A stretch of 64,000 nucleotides of DNA. Origin: Ooceraea biroi. Taxonomy: Eukaryota > Arthropoda > Insecta > Hymenoptera > Formicidae. The translations under genes were made by a program, and so were the position numbers. Below the pieces are notes generated by a model. That model was not told where the DNA came from and ran no database searches. It was given only the letters and a program-made list of their open reading frames with translations. The stretch covers positions 4,836,001 to 4,900,000 of the forward strand of contig NC_039514.1 in NCBI RefSeq assembly GCF_003672135.1. The letters are read 5' to 3'. Positions 45,168 through 55,031 of the stretch are shown here, in pieces; the first letter of the stretch is position 1, and every line of letters begins with the position of its first letter.

Positions 45168-45563
45168 TGTGATTTCACACATTTTGTAGTGTGAAGTATG
45201 TTATTCTTTTTTATAATATATGAGGAGATGAAAGCCATAGTCCTGTCAGTCAAGGTTTTTAAAAGTATTAACTTACATGTTTATAAAATATAAAATTACA
45301 TTAAGTATATTTATGCACAGAAGTCAATATATGCAAGAAAAAAGAGTTTACCCCTTCGTTTTTTATTTCGTTTAATAAATAAATATAAATATATATAATT
45401 CGACCCCAAGCTATCCATTGAGCCTACTTAGAAGTTGATCCATTCAGTGGTTATTGAGATCTAATAAACTGAGTGTCTGCGAAAGCGTCGCTTCGCGTAA
45501 AAGAGTCACGGTGCGATCTCGCTGCGCGTATACTTGGCGCGAGACACTACCGTGTCTCTTGAT
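43894..45563. mobile_element. FbQ composite element inserted in the transposase gene
   Basis: AAAATTAC stands on both sides (43886-43893 and 45564-45571). Left terminus: hairpin of TACCTTTTT/AAAAAGGTA, then AAAAAAGCGCCAAGTATACGCGCC. Right terminus, read inward: ATCAAGAGACACGGTAGTGT, with hairpin GAGACAC-GGTA-GTGTCTC, then GCGCCAAGTATACGCGC. It contains the foldback 43884-45167 and about 400 bp more. Confidence 0.75.
45168..45563. other. Right tail of the FbQ composite
   Basis: Non-coding. Near the end are two hairpin-prone stretches: GCGAAAGCGTCGCTTCGC (45479-45496) and the terminal GAGACAC/GTGTCTC stem (45541-45558). Confidence 0.6.
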
Positions 45564-46194
45564 AAAATTACAGTCTTTGACACATAATCAGCTTTCTTCT
45601 CCAAGATTCCGAAATGTATTTAAATATAGTTGGTACAAAAGTGGCTATTTGTCAACACGGCCTGAAAGGTTTGAGAATCCAATTAATTATTGTTATATCA
45701 AAGATGAAGAACGTATACCAAGATGTAGTATTTGTGGTAAAATGGCTTTTATACGTTGTGCATGGTGCAAAAATTATTATTGTTTTGAACACTATTTTGA
45801 ACAATATCATTATTGTAACAACTATATCGAATAAATATTTAATTTATAATTCTCTATTGTAATAACACGATATGTATGGAAAGTAGCGTAAGCAATTGTT
45901 ATATAGTAAACAGATTCTGAATGAGTTATAAAATAGATCGTATAATAAAATATGTATAAAGATAAGGCTGTTGTTCCGAAAGGAACATGTCGAGTTCATG
46001 GTAGTCCTTTTGTGTACTGAAAATAGATACTAAAATAGTGTAAAATACAAAATTTTAGCCGCGGTAAATCATTTTTTCCGAAGTTTTTACCTAATAGAAA
46101 AATGTAAACTAAACGCTATTACAGTAAAGAAAAACTGTTTTTTTAATTTTTTGATACGTTTCTGTATGTTCGTTAGAAGATATTTATATGTTCC

Positions 46195-46470
46195 TGCTCT
46201 TAGTATTCACCACATATGTTGTCAAGATCATCCTCCTGAGTGACCTTCAAAAGATTTTAGCCGCCGCTCGTTGTTTGTTAAAAAGTTATTAACAAAAGAA
46301 GTTTAATGATTTTGCATGAATTTTCAGCTGTCTACGCGAAACAAGAACATGATATTGACCTATATTACAAAGGTCACCTCCCCGAATAACCCGCACTGTT
46401 TCAATAGTGGATTGTTGTTTATTAAAAATTTATTAACAAAAGAAATTTGAAAAATGTGCAACGCAAAGCA
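46195..46470 (+). repeat. FbP fragment inside FbX
   Basis: ATATGTTGTCAAGATCATCC, GTTAAAAAGTTATTAACAAA, then CACCTCCCCGAATAACCCGC. Truncated on both sides. Confidence 0.75.
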
Positions 46471-46770
46471 AAGTTCTATATTGTAACATCCACGCAGTAC
46501 TTTTGGTCACCTCAAAGTTTAGTTATTTTTTTGATGTGGAAGAGTACTAAGTGCTCTCCACCCAAGCATATACTTTCCCAGTATAAACTTTCGGCTATAC
46601 TTTAGAAAAGTCCCTGCTCAGAAACTTAAAAAAAGTGTTTGCACGGGTTTCCCGGGGAGAGGAGAGCACGAAAAAATCTATTTTAGTTGTCGGAAATTTG
46701 TCAAAAACTAAGAGAGCCGCACCTAGTTTTTGGCGAGTTTTACTGAATTTTCGCGATTTTTGCACAGAAA

Positions 46771-46803
46771 AATGTTAGGTTAGGTTAGATTAGGTTAGGT
46801 TAT
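46771..46803 (+). repeat. Short TTAGG-type run
   Basis: GTTAGGTTAGGTTAGATTAG then GTTAGGTTATAGG; six units with one change. Interstitial. Confidence 0.85.
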
Positions 46804-47158
46804 AGGTGAATATTCTAAAATATAGCCGTTTTGATCACAGATCTTACGCGGGCCGCTTACATTTTAAGTCACTATAATCGGAAAAATCGGGAAAATTCAG
46901 TAAAAACTGCTAAAAACTAGGTGCGGCTTTCTTGGTTTTGGACAAATTTCCGACAGCTAAAATCGATTTTTTCGTGCTCTCCTCTCCACGGGAAACCTGT
47001 GCAAACACTATCTTTTAAGTTTCTGAGCAGGGACTTTTCTAAAGTATATCCAAAAATGATTTGCCGCGGCTAAAATTTTGTATTTTACACTATTTTGGTA
47101 TCTATTTTCAGTACACAAAAGGACTACCATAAACTCGACATGTTCCTTTCGGAACAAT

Positions 47159-47649
47159 ATCCAAAGATAACATATTGACAGTGCACTATTGTCTTATATA
47201 TGAAATTTTTATGCTGGATAGTTGAAGAGGCCAAGGTAATAAAGAAATGTAAGTAGCATGTAATTCCTACTGCATAATTAATTAGAGTATTCTATACATA
47301 TTTCTTTCAATATTGTAGTCTTTTGTAGTTTGTTTGTTTCTATTTAAATATATGATGATCTAATCAATGAGACATATAAACCAATGAAATTATATAATTA
47401 CAATTATGAATACATATTAATTGAACGAAACCTGTTAACTTTGAAAGATCATAGAACTCTAGCTAATTTGGTGTTCATAAGTATCTTTGTTAGCAGTCGC
47501 ATTGAGTGTCTGGAATTACATATTTCATCAAATGTGCATCAATGTAGGCGTGTTGACAATATCGCAGGTTTATGAATATCTACATCTACGTATCAGAAAA
47601 CTGTATGATTTATATGCATGATGCATAATATATTACTGCATCTGTTTAT
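47159..47649. other. Unassigned AT-rich sequence
   Basis: No gene supported. A 63-codon frame at 47384 has no recognisable product. Confidence 0.45.
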
Positions 47650-48369
47650 TTTCGCGCTATTCATATCGCGCTGTCATTCTATTATTGCAGATGATAATTT
47701 ATTTTTTGCCCATTTGTGTTTTTGCTATGTACATTAACTATTATTATGTATAAAATGAATGAAAAAATATGAAACAATTCTTTAGTTATTTAATTAGATC
47801 TATTACGAATACTACTCGTTTCTTCGTTATCTCCTACTGTGGAAAATCATAATGAAAAAAAGAGAAACTGTTGCCAAGTAACCAAGTAGCTAATTGTAAG
47901 TAACGAACCGATAAGATTGGTGCGGACAGCATACGTAAATAAGGGTGTCTCCAATTATTTCTTAAAAATATATTTTCGGAAGTTTATAACTTTGTTATAT
48001 ATGCTTGAATTTGCGTAAAAATAAGTTTTATTTTAGTTGCAAAAAGATTTTAAAATTTCTAAAAAAGGGTGAGTGGTGGGAGTATTTTGAAAAATTTAAA
48101 ATTTTTCGAAAATCTATATACACAGATATAAACCGCTTTTCAAGCCATACAACTTTTATTCGAAACAGTTTTTCGTATCTCTCATCCTTTAGACGATATT
48201 CACTTGGAAAGAAAAAAACCGAAATTTTTCGAGGGGGTGTTTCCACTCCTAAAAGTGAATATTAGCCCCAACAGAAAATTGTTTCCTTATTAGATCCATC
48301 TACTCTATATTTATGCAAAGTTTCAGATTTTTTTGAATTTCACAATTGCCGATGTTTCCTTGTTAGAAC

Positions 48370-48416
48370 ATCACTCTTCATAACATATGTCAAAATGCGG
48401 AAGATCCGCGAGGTGT
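48370..48416 (-). repeat. FbP terminal scrap
   Basis: ATATGTCAAAATGCGG then CGAGGTGTGATCTTTTATGC and ATATTTACC, like the end at 54800-54862. It lies within 90 bp of the donor of exon C. Confidence 0.55.
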
Positions 48417-48504
48417 GATCTTTTATGCATATTTACCTCATTTTAATTTAACAAAATAATCTGGAAAATAAAATATGCTTGCTAAATGTGAAATTGCGTA
48501 TTAC

Positions 48505-48885
48505 CTGTATGGATAATTGATTGCCATTTGTAACTTAATTCTTGTCTTGTATTGTTTATTGGTTTTGGTGAAGTCTGTTAAGTATTGATTAAGTTTGTTT
48601 TCAATAAGTTGCACATCAAGATATTCGAAAGGTCCATCCAGCCAAACATCGCGATCTCTTTGCCACTGATAACCTCGATAAACTAAGGCATAAAATGGTA
48701 ATATATTTTCTTTCAATTCTTTGATGCGAGGATACAGTGATAGCGGGAATTGAAATAATGTCTCTTCAGCGTTTATCCATTCAGCTTTTTTTTCCATGCG
48801 TTCTAATTGATATACCAAATTTCGTATGTCTTCAATATATTCTTTTATACGCTTAACATCGTTCATGTCATCCATTATAATTAAC
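48505..48885 (-). CDS. Axonemal dynein heavy chain, exon C (DHC_N2-type linker start)
   Basis: This 381-nt minus-strand exon has the acceptor ATTTTTAG and the donor CAG|GTAATA. It encodes about 126 residues, with IKEYIEDIRNLVYQLERMEK, then AEWINAEETLFQF, YPRIKELKENILPFY and DVWLDGPFEYLDVQLIENKL. The order (helix, N-x-E-E-x-L-F, Y-P-x-I, W-L-D-G-P-F, then an acidic helix) is the signature I know from the linker-proximal region of axonemal dynein heavy chains, most like the single-headed inner-arm class (DNAH3/7/12 type). It begins with the last base of a codon and ends with two bases of the next. The reading frame is clean, suggesting a functional gene. Its junction to exon D does not keep frame. 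Confidence 0.85.
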
Positions 48886-48996
48886 CTAAAAATTATCAAA
48901 CTTTATTAATAATTTTATTAATGTTTTTAAACATTTTTTAAATTTAAAACTGTTTTAAGAAAATTGATATTTTTTTAAACAATCAGATTTTAATTA

Positions 48997-50263
48997 TTAG
49001 GAGGTTGCATTGAAAGCCGCTGTTTTTTTGTTTTTTGAGTATTTATTTCAATAACAAAATGTGTGAATACATCAATCAAAGCATTTGCCCTCGGAAGCTA
49101 TGACTGTTTCCCACTTTTCTGGCAGAAGTTGACTTCCGCAACAAAAGAACGGTCTGTCTTTTGAGCCAATCAATTCAGCAACCCAATTTTCGACTTCTCC
49201 GTAATTATGAAAATGTGTATCTTCCAAAGCATGTTGCATCGATCGAAACAGATGGTAATTGCTTAGGGCCAGGTCCGGAGGATACGCTGGGTGCGAGAGA
49301 ACCTCCCATTCGAGCTCCATCAGTGTTTGTTTCACTGCTATAGCAACATAGGGCCGAGCGTTGTCATGGAGAAGAATCACTTTTCGGCGATTTGATGCAA
49401 TTGATAGTCGTTTTTGTATCAAATTATCATTCAAACGCTCCAATTGTTGTCAATAACGTTCGGCAGTGACTGTTTCAACAGCTCATAATATACGACACCC
49501 TCCATATCCCACAAAACACAGAGCATTGCTTTGTGACCGTGGATGTTTCGCTTTAGTGTCGATGTTGATGGTTGGCCAGGATCAACCCATGATTTCTTGC
49601 GTTTCGGGTTGTCGAAATAGATCCATTTTTCATCGCTGGTCACGATACGCCACAAGAAGCTCTTCTTTTTATGCCTTGCAAGCAAAGAAATCGAGTTGTT
49701 TAAACGATTAGCAATGGCATTTTCAGTTAATTCATGTGGCAGCCATCTCCCTTCTTTCTGGATCTTTCCCATGGCATGTAAACCTCATGAAATCGTTGAT
49801 TTATCGACTTCGAATTGTTGAGCCAATTCTTTGAGTGTTTGAGCAGGGTTTTCTTCCAATAGAGCTTGCAGTTGTTCATCTTCGGACTTTTTTGATTGAC
49901 CTGGCCGTTGTTTGTTGTGAACGTCACAATCACCACTTTTGAATCGTCGAAACCAATCTCTACATACTGTTTCCGATGAAGCAGATTCACCATAAGTTTT
50001 CGCAAGCAATCGATGAGCTTCAGCTGCACTTTTTTCAAATCAAAGTAGTGTAGAAGTACACAACGGAAAAACAACTTATCGCATTACATTTTAATTCGGT
50101 TATAGAAAAGCACTTGTGTAAACAAAGGATGGCATCTGATGACTGACTTTTAGTGGGAAATGTTCACATTTCAAAATGACATTAGAGACATCTGTCACTG
50201 CACACAGCATACGTAACTAGAGCCATCTACACGTGAACAGCAGCTTTCAATGCAACCTCCTAA
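48997..50263 (-). mobile_element. Mariner element (1267 bp) in a dynein intron
   Basis: Inverted ends TTAGGAGGTTGCATTGAAAG and complement are flanked by TA (48995-48996 and 50264-50265). Canonical mariner length. It sits in the B-C intron, 42 bp from the proposed exon B donor. Without it that intron would be only about 150 bp. Confidence 0.94.
49072..50089 (-). pseudogene. Mariner transposase, catalytically dead
   Basis: Starts near FFRCVLLHYFDLKK, a frameshift (~50010), ANRLMAKTYGESASSETVCRD-like sequence with WFRRFKSGDCDVHNKQRPGQ (helix-turn-helix and linker). Stop near 49785, then WLPHELTENAIANRL, IVTSDEKWIYFDN (first D, with the usual G before it now S), a frameshift near 49445, VILLHDNARPYVA (second D) and YPPDLALSNYHLFRSMQHAL, where the third catalytic D of SDYH is N. 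The C-terminus FCCGSQLLPEKWETVIASEG is intact. About 340 codons. Mutation of the third Asp alone would abolish activity. Confidence 0.9.
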
Positions 50264-50305
50264 TATTATACTGAAAAAAGGGAAATAATGAAATTCTCAA
50301 TTTGC

Positions 50306-50579
50306 CTGGGAAACATATCTTCAACGTGTGTGTTTAAAATGACAACTTCTTCTTGAAGATTTTCTTCCAGCTCAAACTTCATTTGCTCATACATCGCCGC
50401 ACAACGTTCATAAATAGGTCTGATACGTTTAAGCCACTGAACAGTAGTATTGTTTAACTGAACATGATGCTTATTAAGAGTAGTCATCTCAATCAATGAA
50501 CTCATCATACGAAGAGAAAGAGTTATTTTATCCTGTTGCTCAACCATCAAAGTTGATGTCGCTCTTATCATATATTGAC
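50306..50579 (-). CDS. Axonemal dynein heavy chain, exon B
   Basis: This minus-strand exon of 274 nt has the acceptor TTTCTGTAG and starts GT CAA TAT ATG, completing the glycine codon begun in exon A. It encodes about 91 residues, including MIRATSTLMVEQQ near the start, WLKRIRPIYERC in the middle and VEDMFPR at the end, an acidic helical tail sequence. No GT donor gives the phase required by exon C. AG|GCAAAT does, so a GC-AG intron is proposed. The frame stays open 12 codons past that point, into TTTTCA|GTATAA, 2 bp from the inserted mariner. That GT would leave phase 0 and break the frame into C. The start and identity are fairly secure; the exact 3' end is inferred. Confidence 0.72.
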
Positions 50580-50897
50580 CTACAGAAATATATGTTATCG
50601 TTATTATTTTCTTCAATATACAAAAATAATAATGCTATAAAAAGATTATTAATCATGTGTTTTGTTATCAAAATTATATTAAAAATAGTATTAACCCTCT
50701 CGTGACTGATTTTTTTGTAGGAACAATTTGCATCTAATTCACATCTTACTAAACGTTTTTAAGGTCACTGCTTATAAATCTATAGTCAAAATTATAAAAC
50801 TCAAAATGGTGGATCCAAAATGGCGGACCAACATATAAAATTTTCTTAGATTTGAATAAAATTCATATTCTTTTTGGGGTCGCTGATTTGAATTATT
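50580..50897. other. Intron sequence upstream of exon B
   Basis: AT-rich with CAAAATGGTGGATCC and AAATGGCGGACC words (transposon-like flank). No gene seen. Confidence 0.5.
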
Positions 50898-51653
50898 GGT
50901 AATTATTTACATTAGGGAACACCTCGCCGATGACCTTGAGCTTGACATATGTTGTGAAGGTCAACGTCCTGAGTAACCTTTAGAAGGTTTTAATCGGGGG
51001 AAGTTGTTTAATAAAAAGTATTAACAAAAGTAAAGTAAAGTATTAACAAAAAAGTTTAATAAATACAGCATAATGTTACGATACCATATACGTTTACGAA
51101 AGAGTATATTTGATGGAATATTAGCTTTAAATCAGAAATAGGTTTGGGTTATATTTTCCGAAACTGGAGCCCCGGACACATACCGTATGTGACATATGCT
51201 CCTTTTTCAGCCCGCTTCGCGGGAGGGCAGGGGGGGAGGGGCCTCGCCCCTCCCCCCGCCGGGATCCGTGCTGTGTGCCAGGTGATCAAAATCTGTACGG
51301 TGCAATCTGTTACACTGGCTCCGGCGGGGGGAGGGGCGAAGTCCCCCCTCCCCGCCCTCCCGCAAAGCGGGCTGAAAACGAGCGTATGTGTCCGGGGCTC
51401 CAGTCCGGAGGAAAATATAACCTAACCTAAACCTATTTCTGATTTAAAACTAAAATTCCATCAAATATACTCTTTCGTAAACATATATGGTATCATAACA
51501 TTATGCTCTATTCATTAAACTTTTTTGTTAATAACTTTAACAAACAACGAACGACAGCTAAAATCTTCTGAAGGTTACTCAAGACGTTGACCTTGACAAC
51601 ATATGTCAAGATCAAGGTCATCGGCGAGGTGTCCCTTAATGTAAATAATTACC
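50898..51653. mobile_element. FbP foldback, complete copy
   Basis: Ends GGTAATTATTTACATTAGGG and complement. Flanks GAATTATT and GAAATATT match at seven of eight bases. Contains the GC-rich hairpin in both orientations (51205-51262 and 51322-51375) around a unique core with CTGTGTGCCAGGTGATC. Confidence 0.9.
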
Positions 51654-51787
51654 GAAATATTAGTTGTTTTCATAAGTACTTCTCATCAGTTATTAAAAAA
51701 TGAGTTTAATTCAAATCTAACAAAATTTAGCACTTTGGTTTCTTTTTCTCTTTTTCTTCACTCTTCTCGCGCCATCTCCTTATCGAC

Positions 51788-53303
51788 AGGCTCGACCGAG
51801 GGGTACACAACTAGAAAGAAATGTGTACACCGGATTTCAGAAGGGAAGGATTTCAGCGGATTTTATTGGATTTCAGTTTTCAACGAATTTCAACAAGTTC
51901 ATTGGATTTCAAGTAAATTTCAGAAGAATTCAAATGGATTTCAAAGGAATTCAAGTGGATTTCAAAGGAATTCAGGTGAATTTTAAGAAAATTTCAGGAA
52001 ATTATTATGCAATGCAAAATAAAGTAGGCAATAAAGATAACTTAAAAAAGCTTCAAAAATTAAAGTTTTATTTCTGAAGTAACTTACACATTATTGGCTA
52101 CAAGTAGTAATTAACAATTAGTAATTTACTACATAGACTTCTGAAACAGGTTGCAGTTAAACTTATGTCCAAACAAAAGTAGCAGTACAAAAACCAAACA
52201 TATAGACACTTTCAGTCTTTAAATATCATCTGAATAAAATGTAGTACAAGTAATTAAAATCAAATAGAAACTTACAATCTTCAAACATCTACTAAAAAAC
52301 ATAAATACTAAACATCTTTGATACGTAACTTACATACTAGTGAACTGACTACATATTGTAACAAGTGTTAATTTATGATATATTTTTGAAACAAAATCAT
52401 ACTGCAATTAACTAACAGTAAATAAAAGCAATAGAACAACTAAATAAAAACTTACTAACCATCTTTGATAAATACTTTGAAATTGATAAGTAGAATAGAC
52501 TAGTCAGTGACTAAGGACCATGACACATAAAACGAAAAAATAAACTAAACATAAAATTAAACAGTAAAACTTAAGGCGTAATGAAAGCGACTAATTACGG
52601 TCCAAAAACGTAAGCAACCATTTTGAAACTCAAGCAAGAAACGCCGAGAATTTCGTATGGATGAAATTCTTACATCTAAAGTCCTATTGCTTAAATTTTT
52701 TATGCGCCACGACCTTAAGAATTAGAGGCAGTTGCTAAACACTCATCGATCTTACTTATAATATCACCATTAAGTCTCAAACTACTGTCTACAAAACGAG
52801 GACGAGACAAAGAACAAATATAATTTGATAAATTAAAGAATGAATGTTGCTTTCTGGACGGAATAAGAATACATTTTACAGATATTTCAAACCATGTACA
52901 CAAGCATCCTATACCCCTAGCATTATTTAAAGGAGCTTTTGTTGTGCATAACTACACACTGCCCACGCCTCACGCTCACTACGCTGCTGCCGCATCTTGC
53001 AGAGTGCACAAAACAAACGTTTTATCTACAGAGTCCAAAAATTTTGCAGGAACGAAAAAATTTGTAAAGGATTTCATAGAATTTTACTCGGATTTCAGTC
53101 GGATTTCAGTGATTTCGATCAAATTTCAGAGAATTTTAACCGGATTTCAATGATTTTAATCGGATTTCAGAGTATTTTAGCCAGATTTCAAGGATTTCAA
53201 CAAGATTAAGGATTTCAGCTAGATTTCAGCCAGATCTCAGCGAGATTTCATGGTGGTTTGTACACCGGATTTCGATAGTTATGAACCCCTCGGGCTCGAC
53301 CTT
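51788..53303. mobile_element. Non-autonomous element with GGATTTCAG repeat zones
   Basis: Left AGGCTCGACCGAGGGGTACA faces right ACCCCTCGGGCTCGACCTT. Just inside both ends is TGTACACCGGATTTC, then arrays of short GGATTTCA-x-x words (51838-52000 and 53068-53250), in the same orientation at both ends. The centre (52000-53060) is AT-rich and non-coding. GTGCACAAAACAAACG and CACACTGCCCACGCCTCACG at 52960 are GC-richer but unrecognised. Confidence 0.65.
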
Positions 53304-54049
53304 AGAAACTCTAACTTATCGACCCAATCGTTATGTGTGAGACACATGGATATACGGACAGCATATTCGCCGTTCGGTGTACATTTATGTAATATATCAA
53401 TAGATCACGGAATCAAATATGAAAAGCACTCTCGCGTACGAAGCTCTCTCGCGTCGCAGATCCCGGAAAGACAGTAGAAAGTAGAAATTGAGACGCGCAA
53501 AAGTTCGAGATACCTGTAGAACAACTGAGAATCTTCTTTGTACATTTCGTTCGGCTCAGTTTTTTCTTTTGTTAGTGCAAACCAGCAGTTTATGTTTCTG
53601 TTTTATACTTTCTCGTTAGTACTTTATAAAACGTATCTTTTCAAAAAAAGGTACAAAAAAGACGCCATGTGCATGTGCTGGTTGATGTAAGAAGTGCAAT
53701 ATTGTATTGTTTTGACCAAACAGTTGTGATATCAAAATTTCGTTTCGATTATGAATAAGATATCACATAATCATATTTTATTAAAATATTCTTATTAAAC
53801 CACTTCCTACAAAAATAATGATGACACAAACTGTCGCCAACTGTAAATACAAAGTTTCCTATATGTTTGCGATTGTATGACTCGCAGTTTTTAGACGAAT
53901 CGCTTTTTCTAGTAGCGCTGGGGAAGGGAGCGAGAGGAGTGTGTAATGCAATTACGAGTGAGCGCTGAAAGGGTAAAACTAGAGGAAATAAGTACCTTTG
54001 ATTTAGTTAACAATGTGCAAATTTATTAGTTCAATGAAAGAAAGGATGT
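53304..54049. other. Unassigned, with an FbQ-end scrap
   Basis: CTTTTCAAAAAAAGGTACAA at 53637 followed by AAAGACGCCATGTGCAT is a decayed FbQ/RepR-type terminus. No gene seen. Confidence 0.45.
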
Positions 54050-54200
54050 CCAAAATATTTTTTGACCTTGACTGGCCGATTAATGATAATAATTGTTCAC
54101 AACGTTTCGACCGTTGTTTTGGGTCCTTCTCAAGTGAAATACAATCAATCAATCACTCCGAACATTAATATCCTCCAAACCAACAGTTTATAAATCGCTC
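54050..54200 (-). mobile_element. Penelope-like 3' tail, inverted
   Basis: On the minus strand: CACTTGAGAAGGACCCAAAA then CGGTCGAAACGTTGTGAACA and GGCCAGTCAAGGTC. Same arrangement as the tails at 2940 and 9870. Confidence 0.6.
54100..54134 (-). ncRNA. Hammerhead-like motif, minus strand
   Basis: CTTGAGAAG, stem GACC/GGTC with a nine-base loop, CGAAACG. Third independent stem sequence with pairing kept. Confidence 0.35.
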
Positions 54201-54344
54201 AATAACAAAAGTGTACATAATAAAACTATAGTTCAAAAATGTCACGAAAAGTAAAAACCGAACAAAAATATTAACTGCTCCAACAGTCATCTCCATCCGT
54301 ACTCTCCAACAGCACAAAGCACAATCACACAATTTGTGCTTTGT

Positions 54345-54870
54345 GTTTCGGTTAGGTTATATTTTCCGAAACTGGAGCCCCGGACACATACGCTCGTTTT
54401 CAGCCCGCTTCGCGGGAGGGCGGGGAGAAGGGGATTTGCCCCTCTCCCCGCCGGATCCGCTGTTATAGATTTCACCGTACAGATTTTGATTACCTGGTAC
54501 ACTGCACGGATTTCTGCTTTAAAATGTTTTAGCTGTCGCTCAAATTTTCGTTTTAAAGCAGAAATAGGTTTGGGTTAAGTTAGGTTATTTTTTCCGGAAG
54601 TGGAGCCCCCCCGCAGGAGAGGGCGGAACACACTGTGTTCACGTATGTACTTTACTTTATAATATATGTCACAGTGAAGTCCTCACTTCGCATACAAAGC
54701 TCAAAATTCATGTAAAATAAGTAAACTTTTTTGTTAATAACTTTTTAATAAACAACGACCGCCGGCTAAAACATTTTGAAGGTCACTCAGAGTGATGACC
54801 TTGAAAACATATGTCAAGGTCAAGGTCATCGGTGAGGTCGGACCTTTTATGCATATTTACCACTTGCCGC
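54345..54870. repeat. FbP rearranged fragments
   Basis: GC-rich hairpin part (54372-54520, CCCCGGACACATACGCTCG) next to a second partial copy (54540-54620), then the right arm (54650-54862) ending TTTTATGCATATTTACC. Order and orientation are scrambled relative to complete FbP. Confidence 0.75.
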
Positions 54871-55031
54871 AAGGCAGCTGGGCGCAACGCGACGACGATT
54901 TGGTATTTCGTGATCACCGCATTGCACGGAACTTAACATAAAAAATGGACTGTATAACTTGTACAATATCGCTCATAATTTGGAAGTTAGCTTGAACTTA
55001 CGCTGAGGGTGTTTGTTTCCAGTCATGTAAG

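Larger units (their letters stand above)
42359..45834 (+). pseudogene. Pogo-like transposase, copy 2 (intron, FbQ insertion)
   Basis: Starts MLPINAANVINMLITTFHIA, then a frameshift (~42545) and an acidic linker. Helix-turn-helix YKKRAVEFWNSGKRGRLS, a 202-nt intron-like gap (42744-42945), QLYRWEGYVMRGGTN, TGA at 43102, CENP-B-like FKAGQWWIWNFKKAHHITSR. DDE_1 core: first D in YNADESGFNLE, second in LLLLDSWTGH, frameshift (~43735), third in VQPLDVFGFRIWKNF. After NNIIRTKL the frame is cut by the 43894-45563 insertion and resumes QSLTHNQLSSPRFRNVFKYS to a zinc-binding end (CSIC, CAWC, C-x2-H, HYC). A nuclear cut-and-paste enzyme, now inactive. Best copy of its family here. Confidence 0.85.
45970..47158. 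mobile_element. FbX foldback with terminal hairpin
   Basis: Ends TTGTTCCGAAAGGAACATGT and complement. The first bases themselves pair (GTTCC-GAAA-GGAAC). Outer arms 45970-46075 and 47055-47158. Inner arms 46588-46760 and 46868-47050 (CTAGTTTTTGGCGAG side, CCCTGCTCAGAAACTT). An FbP scrap (46195-46470) sits in the left side, a TTAGG run at the centre. Confidence 0.88.
40691..48362. mobile_element. FbY: 7.7-kb foldback with ~710-bp arms and nested cargo
   Basis: Arms 40691-41400 and 47650-48362 are almost identical inverted copies, ending CAAGGRAACATCGGCAATTG and flanked by TTA on both sides. The antisense-like open frames in both arms are artefacts. Between them lie an FbF copy, a pogo-like transposase split by FbQ, and FbX. 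Either a large transposon with nested insertions, or two arms driven apart by them. Confidence 0.85.

Noticed and set aside
45454..45600. First 49 codons of the frame at 45454 as part of the zinc-domain protein
   Set aside because: They translate the FbQ composite's terminal hairpins. The transposase resumes only after the AAAATTAC duplication at 45564.
50264..50305. Exon B ending at TCA|GTATAA beside the mariner
   Set aside because: It would put exon C out of frame. The GC donor at 50305 keeps the frame.
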